Assembly: GCA_002917075.1 (NCBI GenBank)
Contig: NTMA01000045.1
Location: 124,001-188,000 of the forward strand
Length of the DNA: 64,000 bases
Source: Hawksworthiomyces lignivorus
Lineage: Eukaryota > Ascomycota > Sordariomycetes > Ophiostomatales > Ophiostomataceae
Direction of reading: 5' to 3'
Positions 43,923 to 55,800 of the stretch are shown piece after piece. The position numbers and the translations under genes are program-made. The first letter of the stretch is position 1, and each line of letters begins with the position of its first letter. The notes beneath the pieces are model-generated. The model was not told the DNA's origin. It saw nothing but the letters and a program-made list of their open reading frames with translations, and did no database searches.

Positions 43923-46900
43923 CTACTGCATGTCCCAGTCTCCCTCGTCGGCCACGTCAAAGTCCATGTTCTGCGCGCGCTGCGGCTCCGGCGGGGCCTG
44001 TGGCAGCTGCTTCTGCTCCTGCTCGATGTCGTAGTCATCGTCCCCGCCATCTGCATCTACACCGGCCATGATCACGGCGCCCTCGTCTCCGAGCGGCGCT
44101 GTCAACCCGCTCAGGGTTGCGCTTCTACCGTTGGTTCCTGCCGCTATCGATCCGGAGCCAGACCCGCCGGCGGAAGTATCGCCACGACCATTGCTAGTAG
44201 ACGGCAAGGCACCAGCAACCCAGCCGAGCGTCACGGGTCCGTCGATGCCTGGAATACGTTTGACGGTGGCACCCGGAGTTTCCTGCTCGGCGTCGGCGTC
44301 AGGCAGACCGTAGTAAAACTTCTCAGCGGTGCGGCGGTCGGTGAATGTGATGGTGGTAGCCTCGGGCGCCGTGTCGATCGCCACAAAGTCGCCGACACCC
44401 TACAGAAGAAGAAGAAAGGCAGTGTCAGCGTGAAATGAAATAAAACAGTGACGAAATAAAATATTTGCTGCCCGTTCTCGGGGCTTCTCATCTAAAAAAA
44501 AAAAAAAAACTTACCAGCAGGTATTGCCGAAGCGCCTCGTCCTGCTCGGGCGCGGTGAAATCGACGCCGGTGACGGCCACGCGGCGCGGACGGTTGTCGA
44601 GCGAGTACGCCGCGTAGACGGACGAAGCGCCGCTCCCGCTGCCCGAGGAGCCGCCGCCACGTGGCATATACGCGCCGCCGCCCCGCCCCCGGTATGGGAA
44701 ACCGCCCCTGCCCCTGCCCCTGGCCCGGCCGTAGCCGCCACCGCGTGGAGGCCAAGGAGAGGAGGCAGCGGCAGCCTCTGCGCTGTGGCCGCCGACGATT
44801 GCGTCCGGGTCGAGACCCAGCTGCTTGGCCTCTTCCTCGAGGGCAGCGAGCTGGGCGCGTATCATCTCCGTCTTGGCCGCGGCCGCAGCCGCAGCAGCAG
44901 CAGCTTTGTCTGCCGCTTCGTCCTCGCTCCCCCCGCCTCCTGCGCCCGCAGCCGACGCGGACGGCGTGGAGGCGCCGTCGGTGCCATTCGACTTCTGCTT
45001 TGCCCGCGTGGCCACGGCCGCCATCTTGGCGATCAGCCGCTGGCGCTCCTCCTGCTGCCGGGCTAGCAGCTCGCGCTGGCGCTGCTCAAGCTCTTGTCGC
45101 TGGCGTTCGACCTCCTGTCGTTTCTGGGTCTTTTCTTCGTGCTGCTTCTGCGCGGCCGCCTGCCGCAGCAAGAATGCCTCCATGTCGAACTCTTCCTCCG
45201 GCGGCGCCGTGGGACCTGCGCCAGCTCCGCCGTTGGCCGCAGTCGCGTCGTCGTCCTCGCCGTATTCGCCTTCTTCTCTATCCTCGGCGGCGCCTCCTTC
45301 AGCGCCAGCCGACTTTGCCTTGGTCGCGCCGTTTGTCGCCTTTGCCGCGCCGGGACCGTTCTCGTCCTTATGCCAGAACACTTTGACGAACCGGTTGTCG
45401 AAGATGACCTTGGGCGACTGGTAGGCAGCGTTGGCGGCGGCCCACGTCTCGAAGCGGACGACGGCTAGCCGTCTCCGCGGCTGCATGTCTACGCTGGTGA
45501 CAGCGCCGAACTGGCCGAAGAAGGCGCGCACAGCGGCCTCGCTGAGGTGCTCGTCGGGGATGCCCTCCACGACGATGGTGGAGCGCGTCTTGTCGTGCAC
45601 AGAGCCGTCTGCAGAGAACGGCGCCTTGCCGCCTCTACGCGGTCGGCTTGCTTGCTGTTGCTGCTTCTGCTGCTGCTGAGCTGCTTGCGGCAGCTGCTGA
45701 GCTGCTTGCGGCAGCTGCTGCGCAAGGAAGGGCACGGGAATGGGGGCCATCATAGGAAATCCAGGACCAGGCGGGAACTGCAGCGCCGGCGTTGGTGCCG
45801 TGGGCGATGAGTTAGGGGGGACGTGCTCAAACTGGCAGTTCGGCCGCGTGCAGAATCCTTTGCGGTCGAAGTTGCGGCACCGGCGCCGCCCTCGTGGCGG
45901 AGCGGGCACATAACCACTATACGCCGGCAAAGGAAAGCCCATCTGCTGCTGCATCTGCAGCATGGCCTCCATGGGCAGCACGGCCGGTCCATTGCTGCCG
46001 CTGTTGTTGTTGTTGTTGTTGTTATTGTACATGGGAAACTGGTCACCCGGGGCGCTGTCGCTTCTCGGCGCAACGCCAGCAGGGTATGCTGCTGCCTTAG
46101 CTGTGCCAGGTGAGCCGTTGGCAGGACCGTATGAGCTTGGAGGTGGCGCGTTACCAGGAACCTCGCCCATATCTGCTGGACTCCCTCGTCCTCCACCCCG
46201 GCCGCCTCTAAATGCTCCACCGCGGCGCGGTTGCTTGAAGGTTCTGCCGCCGCGGCCGCCTTGCTGATAGACATCCCAGCCGTTCTGGATCGGTATGGTT
46301 CCGGACGTTGTCGGCCCGGGAAGCGACGAGTCGTGGTAGGAGCGCTTTCTTGAGCCGTTCAGCTGCGGTTGTTGTAGAAAACTGGCATGCACACCGGGCA
46401 GCGCATATGGCGCTCCGGCAGCTGCCAGCAGTGCGCCATAGTCCTGGCTGAAGCCAGTACCCGACTCTGCTGATCCGGCGGACGGCAGTGGATGTGGAGT
46501 AGGAGGAAGAGTAGGAGGAGCAGGCTGCGGCTGTTGATTTTCTTGCTTCGGCGGCTGGGTCGGCGGTCGTCGTGCGCCAGGAAGGTAGTACTTGTGAGTC
46601 ACGGCATTGAACACGTCTCTGACGAACGCAGCCGTGTCTTGACATGGATGTTAGCAGGGACAGTCTGGTGAACCTGGTTGCTTGCGGGCAAAGAGGAGGC
46701 CGGCTAGGCTCAGAACGCACCATCTTTCAAGAAGTCGTAGAGCTCCGTCTCACAGAGCTTGCGCACATCGCTGGGCTCGCCATCATGTCGCAAGAGGGCT
46801 AGCACGTAGTCGGCAAGCACGTCGGCGTCCACGTCGCTGTCGTTTCGTGATCTGGGATAACAAAAACCGAGCAGAGGGTTAGTAGATGGTCGCGTCGCAT

Positions 46901-46993
46901 CGAAGAGGAAAACAATAGCACAACATACGGGGCCTCGAGGCGCTTCACGATCCACGCCTTGAGCACGGGCGCGTCCTGCTCTGCGAACAGCAT
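43923..46993 (-). CDS. RBM26/RBM27-like RNA-binding protein (PWI-like, CCCH finger, RRMs)
   Basis: Exons 5' to 3': 46993-46929, 46851-46721, 46637-44515, 44399-43923, giving 931 residues. The N-terminal PWI-like domain (1 to about 85) reads LKAWIVKRLEAP, DVLADYVLALLRHD, LCETELYDFLKD and FVRDVFNAVTHKYYLPG, closely paralleling human RBM26/27. A CCCH finger, C-X8-C-X4-C-X3-H, lies at about 319-337. RRM1 lies at about 419-489 (TIVVEGIPDEHLSEAAVRAF). A Gln/Arg/Glu coiled coil follows, then a second RRM-like domain (RVAVTGVDFTAPEQDEAL) split by the last intron. By my knowledge the fission-yeast counterpart (Rmn1) belongs to the MTREC nuclear-exosome adaptor, so a role in nuclear RNA turnover is likely but inferred. 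Gly/Arg and Asn/Gln-rich runs are present. Confidence 0.9.
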
Positions 46994-48008
46994 GCTTGCT
47001 GTGAGGAATCTCTCTCTCCTCTCCAACCGAGACGGACGACGGTTGCTAGCACACAGACAAACCCATTAAAACATGGACATCAGGAGGGACCGAGTGTGCT
47101 CCTGGTATAAGAACGAAAAGTAAGACGAGGAACACAAAAGGGGGAAGTGAAACAAAAGTTGTTCTTCAGTTGCGATTTTTTGAGGGAGATGAGCCGCAAG
47201 TGACCTGCCGTCGTCGAAAGGAAGGCACCAATTACTTTAGCACTTTTACTTTATAGCTCCTTCCCTAAAATAAAACTGTATTAGCCCGCGTTTGGCCCAG
47301 TCGCACAGTGCTTATATGCATATGCGCCAAGCCGATGAGATGGATCCCCCCTGCTATAATTAATGGTTTGGTATCTACAGAGATTCGCTACAGCCCTTGT
47401 TCTTACCCTGTAACTTTCCTCTTGCGTCCGCTTTATGGCGCACTATCACAACTACTACAGCACATTGTTCTGTTCTCGAATTTTGATAAGGAGGCAAAAG
47501 AAAAGAAGAAAAAAAAGGAAGAAAAACAAAATGAGGGAAAAAAAAAAACTGCAATAAAAAACTGCAATAAAAAAGAAAAATTAAATATAAAACGTCAGCT
47601 ACACTTTTTTGCCTATTGCAGTTACGAAAAAAATGAACTAAAATTCAGAATCCAGTAAGTACAATCAAACTGCTGCTAACTACTTCGACGAAAAGCACCG
47701 GCTTTCCTTCTGGCCTATTCGCATTTCGTGGTTCCGTTCTTGTCTTCATCTATCCCGCAGATTGGTTGATCCTCACTCTCATTTTGTCGCGCGAAACGGG
47801 GAGAAGCTGGTTCTCCCTCGTCAAGCATTTTTGTGGTTAGGGGTTATCATAAACATATAGAAATGCAGCCCGCTTTCTCGATCCTTTTTTTTATCTCATG
47901 AGGTTCTTCTATAACGGGTGTACTAATTTTAGAGGACAGGGACATGCCGTCCGCAACCAGGCATAAAACCACGAAAGAGTTCGGGGAGGGAGTGGCTGGT
48001 GAATCCGT
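46994..48008. other. intergenic
   Basis: A 1.0-kb spacer between the start of the RBM26-like gene and the 3' end of eEF2, both on the minus strand. It is A-rich around 47490-47600, where the block AAAAAACTGCAAT occurs twice close together. No gene was recognised. Confidence 0.5.
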
Positions 48009-51000
48009 TTACAGCTTGTCGTAGTACTGGAGATGGTGTTAGCACCCGCTTTTTTCTACTACTTTTCTCGTCCCGTATGGACAAGGAGGGAGTGAGAGGA
48101 AGATAACTTACGTTCTCGTAGCTGGGAACCTCGACCTTGATGTTCTTGCGTTTCCGCATGTCCAGGACGATCTGGCCGACCTTGCTTGTGGGGTCGAGCG
48201 GCGAGCCGCCGGGCAGGACCTGCCAGTGGTCGAAGACGGACTGGGGGAAGGCCTGGCCGGAGGTGGCGGCGCGCAGGTCGCCGTTGAAGCCGAAGGACTC
48301 CATGACGGGCAGGTAGGCCTTGATGGTGAACAGAGGCGTGCCGGGGCGCTGCTCCTCGTTGAAGACGTGGCCTCTGCGGCGGGTCAGGACACCGTACACG
48401 CCACCCATGGCCTGCTCGGGCACCTGGATCTCGACCAGGAAGACGGGCTCCAGCAGAGCCGGGTCGGCCAGCAGGGCCGAGGCGAACAGCACACGACGGG
48501 CCGTGGAGATGATCTGGCCACCGCCACGGTGGATGGCGTCGGCGTGCAGGGTCACGTCCAGAATGTTGAAGCGGATGGAGCGCATGGGCTCCTCGGCCAC
48601 GGGACCCTCGCGGGTGGCCCACTGGAAACCGGAGACGACAGAGTCCTTGATTTCCTGCAGGTACTGGACGGCCTTGGTCTGGTCGACCAGCAAGTTGGCA
48701 CCGGTGGTGTCGGGGCCGAAAGCCCAGATCTTGCGGGCATCGGTGACATCCCAGCCGAAGTCGTCGGCCAGGACACGGCCACGGGCCTTGAAATCGTCAC
48801 GGGGGCCGATCTTGCCAGCCTCGATCTCCTTGGACAGCTCCTCGTCGATGGGCTCGGCAACCATGTAGAGACGGTTGTGCTTGTTGGGGGACTTGGACAG
48901 GGCAGTCATGCTGGACTTGGCCTGGACGGTCTCACGGTACTGGACGACGGGGTCGGAGATGATCAGAGGCACACCGGCGTGGTCCTCCTCGAGATCCTTC
49001 AAGCAGATCTCGAGATGCAGCTCACCGGCACCGGCAACGACGTGCTCGCCGGACTCGTTGGTCAGGGTCAGGACGCAAGGGTCAGACTTGGACAGACGCT
49101 TGAGACCTTCGACCAGCTTGGGCAGGTCCTGTGCGTTCTTGACCTGGACGGAGCGCTGCACGACAGGGGAGACAGAGAACTTCATGACCTTGAGGTTGTG
49201 GGCAGTCTCGCTGGTGGTCAGGGTACCAGACTTGAGCAGGAACTGGTCGATACCGACCAGGCCGACAATGTTACCGGCAGGCATGTCGTCGATGGGCTCG
49301 ACCTTACCGCCCATCATCAGGACGGTACGCTGGATGGCCTTGATGACCATGTCCTCCTTCTTACCGGGGACGTAGTTGGGGCCCTGGATGCGGACACGCA
49401 GACCCGAGCGGACGGTACCGGAGAAGACACGACCGAAGGCGTAGAAGCGACCCTTGTCGGAGGTCGGCACCATCTTGGACACGTACAGCATCAGAGGGCC
49501 CTTGGGGTCGCAGTCGCGGATACCAATGGCAGCCTCGTCGTCCATGGGACCCTCGTACAGGGTCTCGACACGGTAGCGCTGAGCAGTGACGGGAGAGGGC
49601 AGGTGCAGGATCATCATCTCCAGCAGGGAGTCGGCAGCGGGCAGGAAGGTGCGCATGACAGCCTTGAGCAGCTGCTTGCCCTCCTTGTCGCGGTCCTCGG
49701 CGGGGAGCTTGAGCTCGAGCTTCTCGAGGAGGACCTTGACCTCGTCCTTCTTGAAGTTCATGACGGCAGAGAAGATCTTGAAGATGGGGTCCAGGATGAA
49801 CTGGTTGAAGGCACGCTCGAGCTGCTTGCCCTCGTAGGTGCCGTTCTTGGTCCACTTCTTGGTCTTGGCGTTGAAGTAGTTGTCGCCCCACAGGCGCTCC
49901 ATCATCTTGTTGCGGTCGACACCGAACTTCTTGGCATAGCGGAGAGCGAACTGGCGGACGGTGAAGGCCCAGCCGTGCAGACCGGAACCGAAGGCGACGG
50001 TACCGCGGTCGGGGTAGACCTGGACGTCACCCAGAGCATCGTCAAGGTAGGTGGAGATGATGACGTTGACGGACTCAATGGTACGGGAGAAGGACTGGTA
50101 CAGGTCCTCCTTGGACACCTGCAGCTCGAGCAGGGCACGGTCGACCTTGTTGATGATGACAACGGGCTTGATACGCTCACCGAGGGCCTGGCGCAGCACA
50201 GTCTCGGTCTGCACGCACACACCCTCGACGGTGTCGACGACGACCAGAGCACCATCAGTGACACGGAGAGCAGCAGTGACCTCAGACGAGAAATCAACGT
50301 GACCGGGCGAGTCAATGAGGTTGATCAAGAAGTCCTTGCCGTCGGTCTTCTGGCCGACAATGTCCTTGATCTCGTCCTCATCCTGGAGGGAGCCGTACAG
50401 GGAGATGGCAGTGGACTTGATGGTGATACCACGTTCCTGTTCGTCGGCTCGTGTATCTGTAGCTCGGGCGTCACCCGCCTTTGCTGTGGAAATGATACCG
50501 GCCTTGGCCAGCAGAGAGTCGGTGAGAGTAGACTTGCCGTGGTCGACGTGGGCAATGACGGACATGTTCCGCACGTTGGTGGGCTTGTCCATCAACTGAC
50601 GGATCTCGTCGATCGTGAAGCTGATGACGGAAGAACAGTCAGTATTGTGGATCCAATTAAAATTTTCCTTCTGTTTTTCATTTTCTTTTGGGCATATTTG
50701 CCTGCTCCCTCTCTATCTGCGGTCCCATATCTGCTCTGTTCTACTTCCTCTTGATCTGTCACTCAGCATTAAGCAAACATCAGCCCATCTCTGCCTTGCT
50801 CTGTGCTTGTCCTCTGTCTCTATCATCATCAAGAAGAGAGAGCCTCCGGACAAGAGCTTGGCTTAAGTCCGGGTATGAAAAACTGAACTGAAGCATATTG
50901 ATGAGGGGAAGATGAAACTCGGTACAGAGTAGAGGATGGCAGAGAACAACAACAAAATGGGACCACGGCGTTGAGAAGGAAGGGAAGACACAGGCAGAGA

Positions 51001-51019
51001 GAGCAACTCACTTCACCAT
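48009..51019 (-). CDS. EFT2: translation elongation factor 2 (eEF2)
   Basis: GTPase that translocates the ribosome. Exons 5' to 3': 51019-51012 (8 nt), 50620-48112, 48026-48009 (18 nt), giving 844 residues, the normal eEF2 length. The first exon codes ATG GTG AA and joins to give [14 protein letters not shown]; the last exon gives YYDKL, the canonical C-terminus. The P-loop AHVDHGKST is at 26-34, followed by the switch/phospho-Thr region [25 protein letters not shown] and NKVDRALLE. The diphthamide histidine lies near 701 in [14 protein letters not shown]. Codon use is strongly biased, as for a highly expressed gene. The first intron is 391 nt, long for this window, which is common in eEF2 genes. 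Confidence 0.97.
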
Positions 51020-51573
51020 CTTGGCGGTATTTTACGCGATCCCGACTAGGTGTAAACTTTTTTAAAAAGATTTAAGGTTGAAGATGGAGAAGAGAAGAAA
51101 GAGAGGAAGAAAAAGAGGTAGAAGAGGGAAGAGAGTTTAGGTTGAGGGTGGATAAGAGTGAAAGTTTTTTTTTTTTTTTTTTTTCCTGGCTGGCTCGGCG
51201 GGGTATTTTTTAAATGCCTTCCTCTCTCTCTGTCCACCTTCTCTTTTACCCTCTCCCTTACCATTCCCTCTAGTATAGTTATAGTACGTGTACAAGCACC
51301 AAACAAGCTCTCTGGTGGCTAGTCGGCAGACAAATGAGAAGTATCTCTTGCGTCTCGTGGTGGGGCGAAAACACAGGTTAAAGTTGAGAGTGAAGCGTTT
51401 CCTGCTTACAAACTGCCAATTCGAGGCCGTCTTTTCCTTTTTCCCAATGGCCATGTAATAGTATTTTTCTGCATACGCGCATACGATTCGCAGACGATGG
51501 CATTGCCAGAGGGAAAGCTCGCCTCTCACAGCTTGATTTCAAATACAGAACTACAAGCATCAATGACTCAAGG

Positions 51574-51616
51574 TCACAGCCTCCCTCTCCGAATGAGTCG
51601 AATGAGTCGAATGAGG
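51574..51616. promoter_or_regulatory. TGACTCA plus tandem TGAGTC motifs
   Basis: A perfect TGACTCA (51574-51580) is followed by a 9-bp tandem repeat GAATGAGTC (51591-51616) that supplies two further TGAGTC half-matches. This sequence is the Gcn4/CPC1 bZIP site of fungi. It is about 560-600 bp upstream of the eEF2 start. Function is inference. Confidence 0.35.
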
Positions 51617-51946
51617 CAAGGATGAGTACAATATCAAAAGCCCCTGCTCCCTTATTTTGAGATGGAGAGACAGAGAGACGGACAGAAAGATGCGGAGAGG
51701 CCTGAAAACAACAGCCGTCCAACGCTGATACACGAAAAAAATACGAGCAAGTCGTATAAGTATAGTGAGAGACAGGGAGATAGAAGGGCCACTGTTGGTG
51801 GCTTTGTTGATTGATTGATACTTTGGGAAGGCGGGGGCGGGGGGGAATGATGAGCATGCCGCTCCTCTCGTCATTTCGCCTGAAGCAATGTAAGAGAAAG
51901 AGGGGAACAGACAGAATGGGAAATAGGTGGGTTGCTGTCCTTCCGT

Positions 51947-51962
51947 GCGCGCGCGCGCGCGC
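51947..51962. repeat. (GC)8 dinucleotide repeat
   Basis: Eight GC units in intergenic DNA; alternating purine-pyrimidine sequence able in principle to adopt Z-DNA. Confidence 0.8.
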
Positions 51963-52851
51963 TGTTCGCTGTTTCCTTGTTATGCAAGACTTGTCACAGG
52001 TGGTGGTTTCCCTACCCCGCCGTTCCAGCTAAAAATGATACATGGAATACTTGCAATCGTACGTCGTATCAGAAGTCGCTACCTCGACAGCGCTGGGGGG
52101 TTCTTTCTTCTTTAGACCCATTTTTGCCCTGCCTGCCCAATGTTGTGCCGCTTCTTCCCTTTCCCTTCAGGGCTAATATGCACGCAAGCCCTGAGCTCGC
52201 CACAGCAAGATGCCCCACTTTTCCGCATAGCTTCAGCCACAGCTGCTTGCTTGAACGTCCTGTCGTCTTCGAAGCAGCGAGCTTCTCAGCTACACAAGCT
52301 TCTCGTGGGCCGTATTGAGCTGATACCTCGAGCATAGACGTAGATTCACCTCTGTGTCGTGTCGTGGCGGTATGTTCATGAGTGGTATGGAAGATTTTAT
52401 CAATGTTTTCCACAAGGCCGGCAGCGTTGCTAGCTTCGATCTGTTGGTCATTCGTGCCCAGCTTCGAGGACAAGAATAGCATGTCATCCGGCGTCTTCTG
52501 ATATAACTCAGGCGTGCCCTCGCGATTGTTTTCATAAGGCTTTTATTTGAAGTGCACTGCTCGGAATTGGAACAAGGACAAGGTTCTCGTAGATAATTGA
52601 ACTTTTTGTCTTGCATATCTTGGGTAACCTGTATCAATGATAGACTCACTGCCTAGGTGCAAAACCGAAGCGCCGTTCTAATCTTTATTTTATTATTATT
52701 ACTACTATCTTCAACGAAAATCACAGAGTACAAAAAGTCGCTATATACCTCCCCTCAAAACGCCTGTAATGCTGGTATAGGATGTGTATGTCATAAGTCT
52801 TGTCAAACTTTCTCCTGTCCACAGCCTTCATTGTGTTTCTCTTTGGCTTCT

Positions 52852-55800
52852 TCAAGAAGACCCCAAGATGCGTGAGTATGCATCCTCCACCTCGCCCGCT
52901 AGCTCTAGGAGCGACACGATGACGATCTGGTGGGTCAGATTCGGCAGCCGCTCTCTGTGAAGGCCGATCCACTCGAGCGGTGGCGTCGCCTCGCCCATGT
53001 CGCGCAGCTGCGGCGTCTCGATGATGGCCGGCTCCAGCGCGTGGTACTGGTACTTGGACTGCGGCACATTCACCTCGGCCGTGATCTTTGTCTGCTGCTC
53101 GTCCGCGCTCTTTTTGTCTGCCGAGCCGGCGGCGTCGCTTGCCCCGCCAGCGCCGCTTTGGCTGTCTGGCACGCCCGTCACCCGAATGGCCGTCAGCGGC
53201 AGCTCGCGGCCCCATGTCTGCTCGAGCGTCCGCGTGTGGTTCGCCCACATGCCCCGTATGTAGCTGACTCGCGAGTAGTTCCAGCCCACTTCGACCTTGC
53301 CCTCAAAGGCCGACTTGAAGATGTAGTCAATCTGTCTCGAGTCGGGCTTCTGCCACGTCTGCATGCTTGCCTCGACCCGCGGCACTTTGAGAATCGTACC
53401 GCCCCGTGATCCCGTCGCGCTTAGCACCACATCTTCCACCGACAACTCGCCCACTGTCTTGGGCGGACCGTCCGGTGTGTCTAGTGTTGGGATATGCCTG
53501 ACGCCTGCGAGTCCGATGCGCAGCTGGCCCAGTGTCAGTCCCAGATTGCTGTGAATCCGCTCGCTCTGAATGTTCGCGGTGAACCGCGATTGCGCATTCA
53601 GAGCCTCCATCTTGAAGATCTGATGGTCCGTAAACGTGTTCGGGAATACGCCGAGATTCACCGCCCGCAGTGTCACGACCACGTCCGTGTCGAGCGAGAT
53701 GGGCGACTTCACGAGGATGTCGTCGTCTGTGCCACTACCTTTCCCAATGCCGGACCCGCTGGCTCCCATCGTCGCTGCTTTGCCCGCGGCACCAGCTATG
53801 TTTGCGCTGCCCAGCAGAGCCGCAGCCGCTCCGGATGAGCGTCTTCTTGTGAACCTCTCAATCTCCCGCAGGGAGGTCTCAAAGCTGGCTCGCCGCTCCT
53901 GCACTAGTCTCAGGAAAGCCTGATACAGGGCCACACCTTGCGCTGCCGATGTAGTTGTTCCAAAGATCTGAACCGCATCTCCCTCAAAAACAGCGACGAG
54001 CCGATCACCACGGCCATGTTGACTGCGCCGCACATTGTACATGAGAAAGTCCATGGATCGGATGTCGGCCACAAGGAAAGCCTGGTAGTCAAAAGATGCC
54101 TTGAGACGCAGCTGGCTGAAACCGATAGACGCCTGGATGAGCGGTGTTTTGCTCAGAGCCTGCTCGCGCTCCGGCCATTCAATGGATGTCCGCAGCTTGA
54201 AGTCCTCCAGCGCGACGAAGCCGCTCATGCGCCCCGTGCTGTCGATACCAATCCGCCGGAAGCCAAGGCAGAGGTTCTGCTCCCAGCCAGAGGTCTTCTT
54301 GGACGAGACCCAGAAATCTTCAATCGCAAAGACTGATTTGCCGAGAGCTTGCCCGAGATCCACGTTGATCTCCAGGGCAGCAATGGCAATTGAAGCTGTC
54401 CATGGAAAGGCTGCCGTCGCTGCTACCTGTTGATACCGCTGCACTAGATGCACCTGCTGTTGTTGCGACGAAGACGAGGATGACGTCGTTTCCGTACGTA
54501 AATGGGCCGCAACGGGCGCAGTAGCCTCTTTGCTAGCCTCGTCCGGCGTCCAAATTTCTCGGAAAAGCAGGAAATCGTGCACCTGTCGTACGTTTATGGC
54601 GACTTTCATCGGGCTGACTTTGAGCAGGACGGACACGCCGCTGACTCCACTGACGTGTTTGCTGTTCATAAATGACAGAACAATAGACTCAACTTCAAAG
54701 CTGCCCGTCGATTCCCGCGAGTATACGTGCTGTACAGAGGCTTGGAAGCGCCTGATATTGCCAGAAATCGCAACAAAATTACCATGCTCAACGGTTCGTA
54801 TCGTGTTCATTGTAAGGTACACATCGTCAAAGCCTGTTGTTGCAGCAACGCGAGCAATTGGTTGGCAGCTGAGCGAGAACTGCTGTTTGCAGATACGGAG
54901 GCCGAGATTTAACTTTAGGCGTCCGAGCATGGCCTTAGGATTGGATGCGGAGAGCAAGATGCTCTCATCAGATTTTGATGTTTTGCTGCCGGCCTCCTCT
55001 TTCTCATCTGACTTGCCATCGTTGGCTTGTCCGCTTTGGCTCTCTTGGTGATCTTGCTCGACCCCGTCTGCCTTTCCAGAGTTGCTGACAACTTCCTTGA
55101 TGCTCGCCGTGATGTCCATGATCAAAGGAACGACAGAAGGGTAGATGACATTGCTGGATGGTTCGATATTGACTTCTGCATAAAGCGAAGGATCACCTCG
55201 TCCGCTGTCTCGATACTCTAGCTTCCACGCCAGACCTGGCGAGCGAAGTACTGTGCTACTTCCCGACTCGTCCGAGTTAAACTGACCATATTTGCCTCCA
55301 GCGGCTGACCGACGGGGTCGTGACGAACCCATACCATCTGTACCGAAACCTGAGGCGGCGAATGATGGCGAATCGACTCGTTTCCCGCTGATATAGACAA
55401 CTGCACCGGCAAAGTCGACGTCCACCAACAGCGATTCAAGCCTCTTGCTGCCCAGTAGAGGCTGCTTGCGAGGAGATTCGGAAGGCTTCACTGGAGATGA
55501 GGAACCACCAGCTGGCGCCACAGCCAGAGTGCTGCCCGTAGGACTCATTACGGGGTTCCAACGCCTGGAGACTTGCTGCACATTCTTGATCGAAAGCTGA
55601 ATGGAGTCCTTTAGATGGGCAGCCGGAACAATAAAGTCAGAGGTCAGCCGAAGATCGAGGGATTTTCCTACGGCCTGGAAAGCAAACCGGCGAGACTTCG
55701 CGGTAGAAAAGTAGGCGACATTGAAGATCAGCTCAGGCAATAGAGCTGAATTGGGCGACCGCGCCTTCTTGTCATGTGTCGGTGGCACCATCTGCAGTTG

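Larger units (their letters stand above)
51020..52851. other. intergenic upstream of eEF2
   Basis: A 1.8-kb spacer. Immediately upstream of eEF2 lies a T/A-rich tract (20-nt T run near 51165). TGACTCA and tandem GAATGAGTC repeats lie at 51574-51616, and a (GC)8 run at 51947-51962. A minus-strand open frame of 137 residues (52069-52482) has no recognisable domain and is not called. Confidence 0.5.

Noticed and set aside
48226..50754. 842-residue open frame on the plus strand, antisense to eEF2
   Set aside because: It mirrors the third-position bias of the eEF2 codons, has repetitive Gly/Leu/Asp/Val composition and no domain; eEF2 on the other strand is certain.
52069..52482. 137-residue minus-strand frame between eEF2 and CSF1
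   Set aside because: No recognisable domain, and overlapping frames of similar length exist on both strands.
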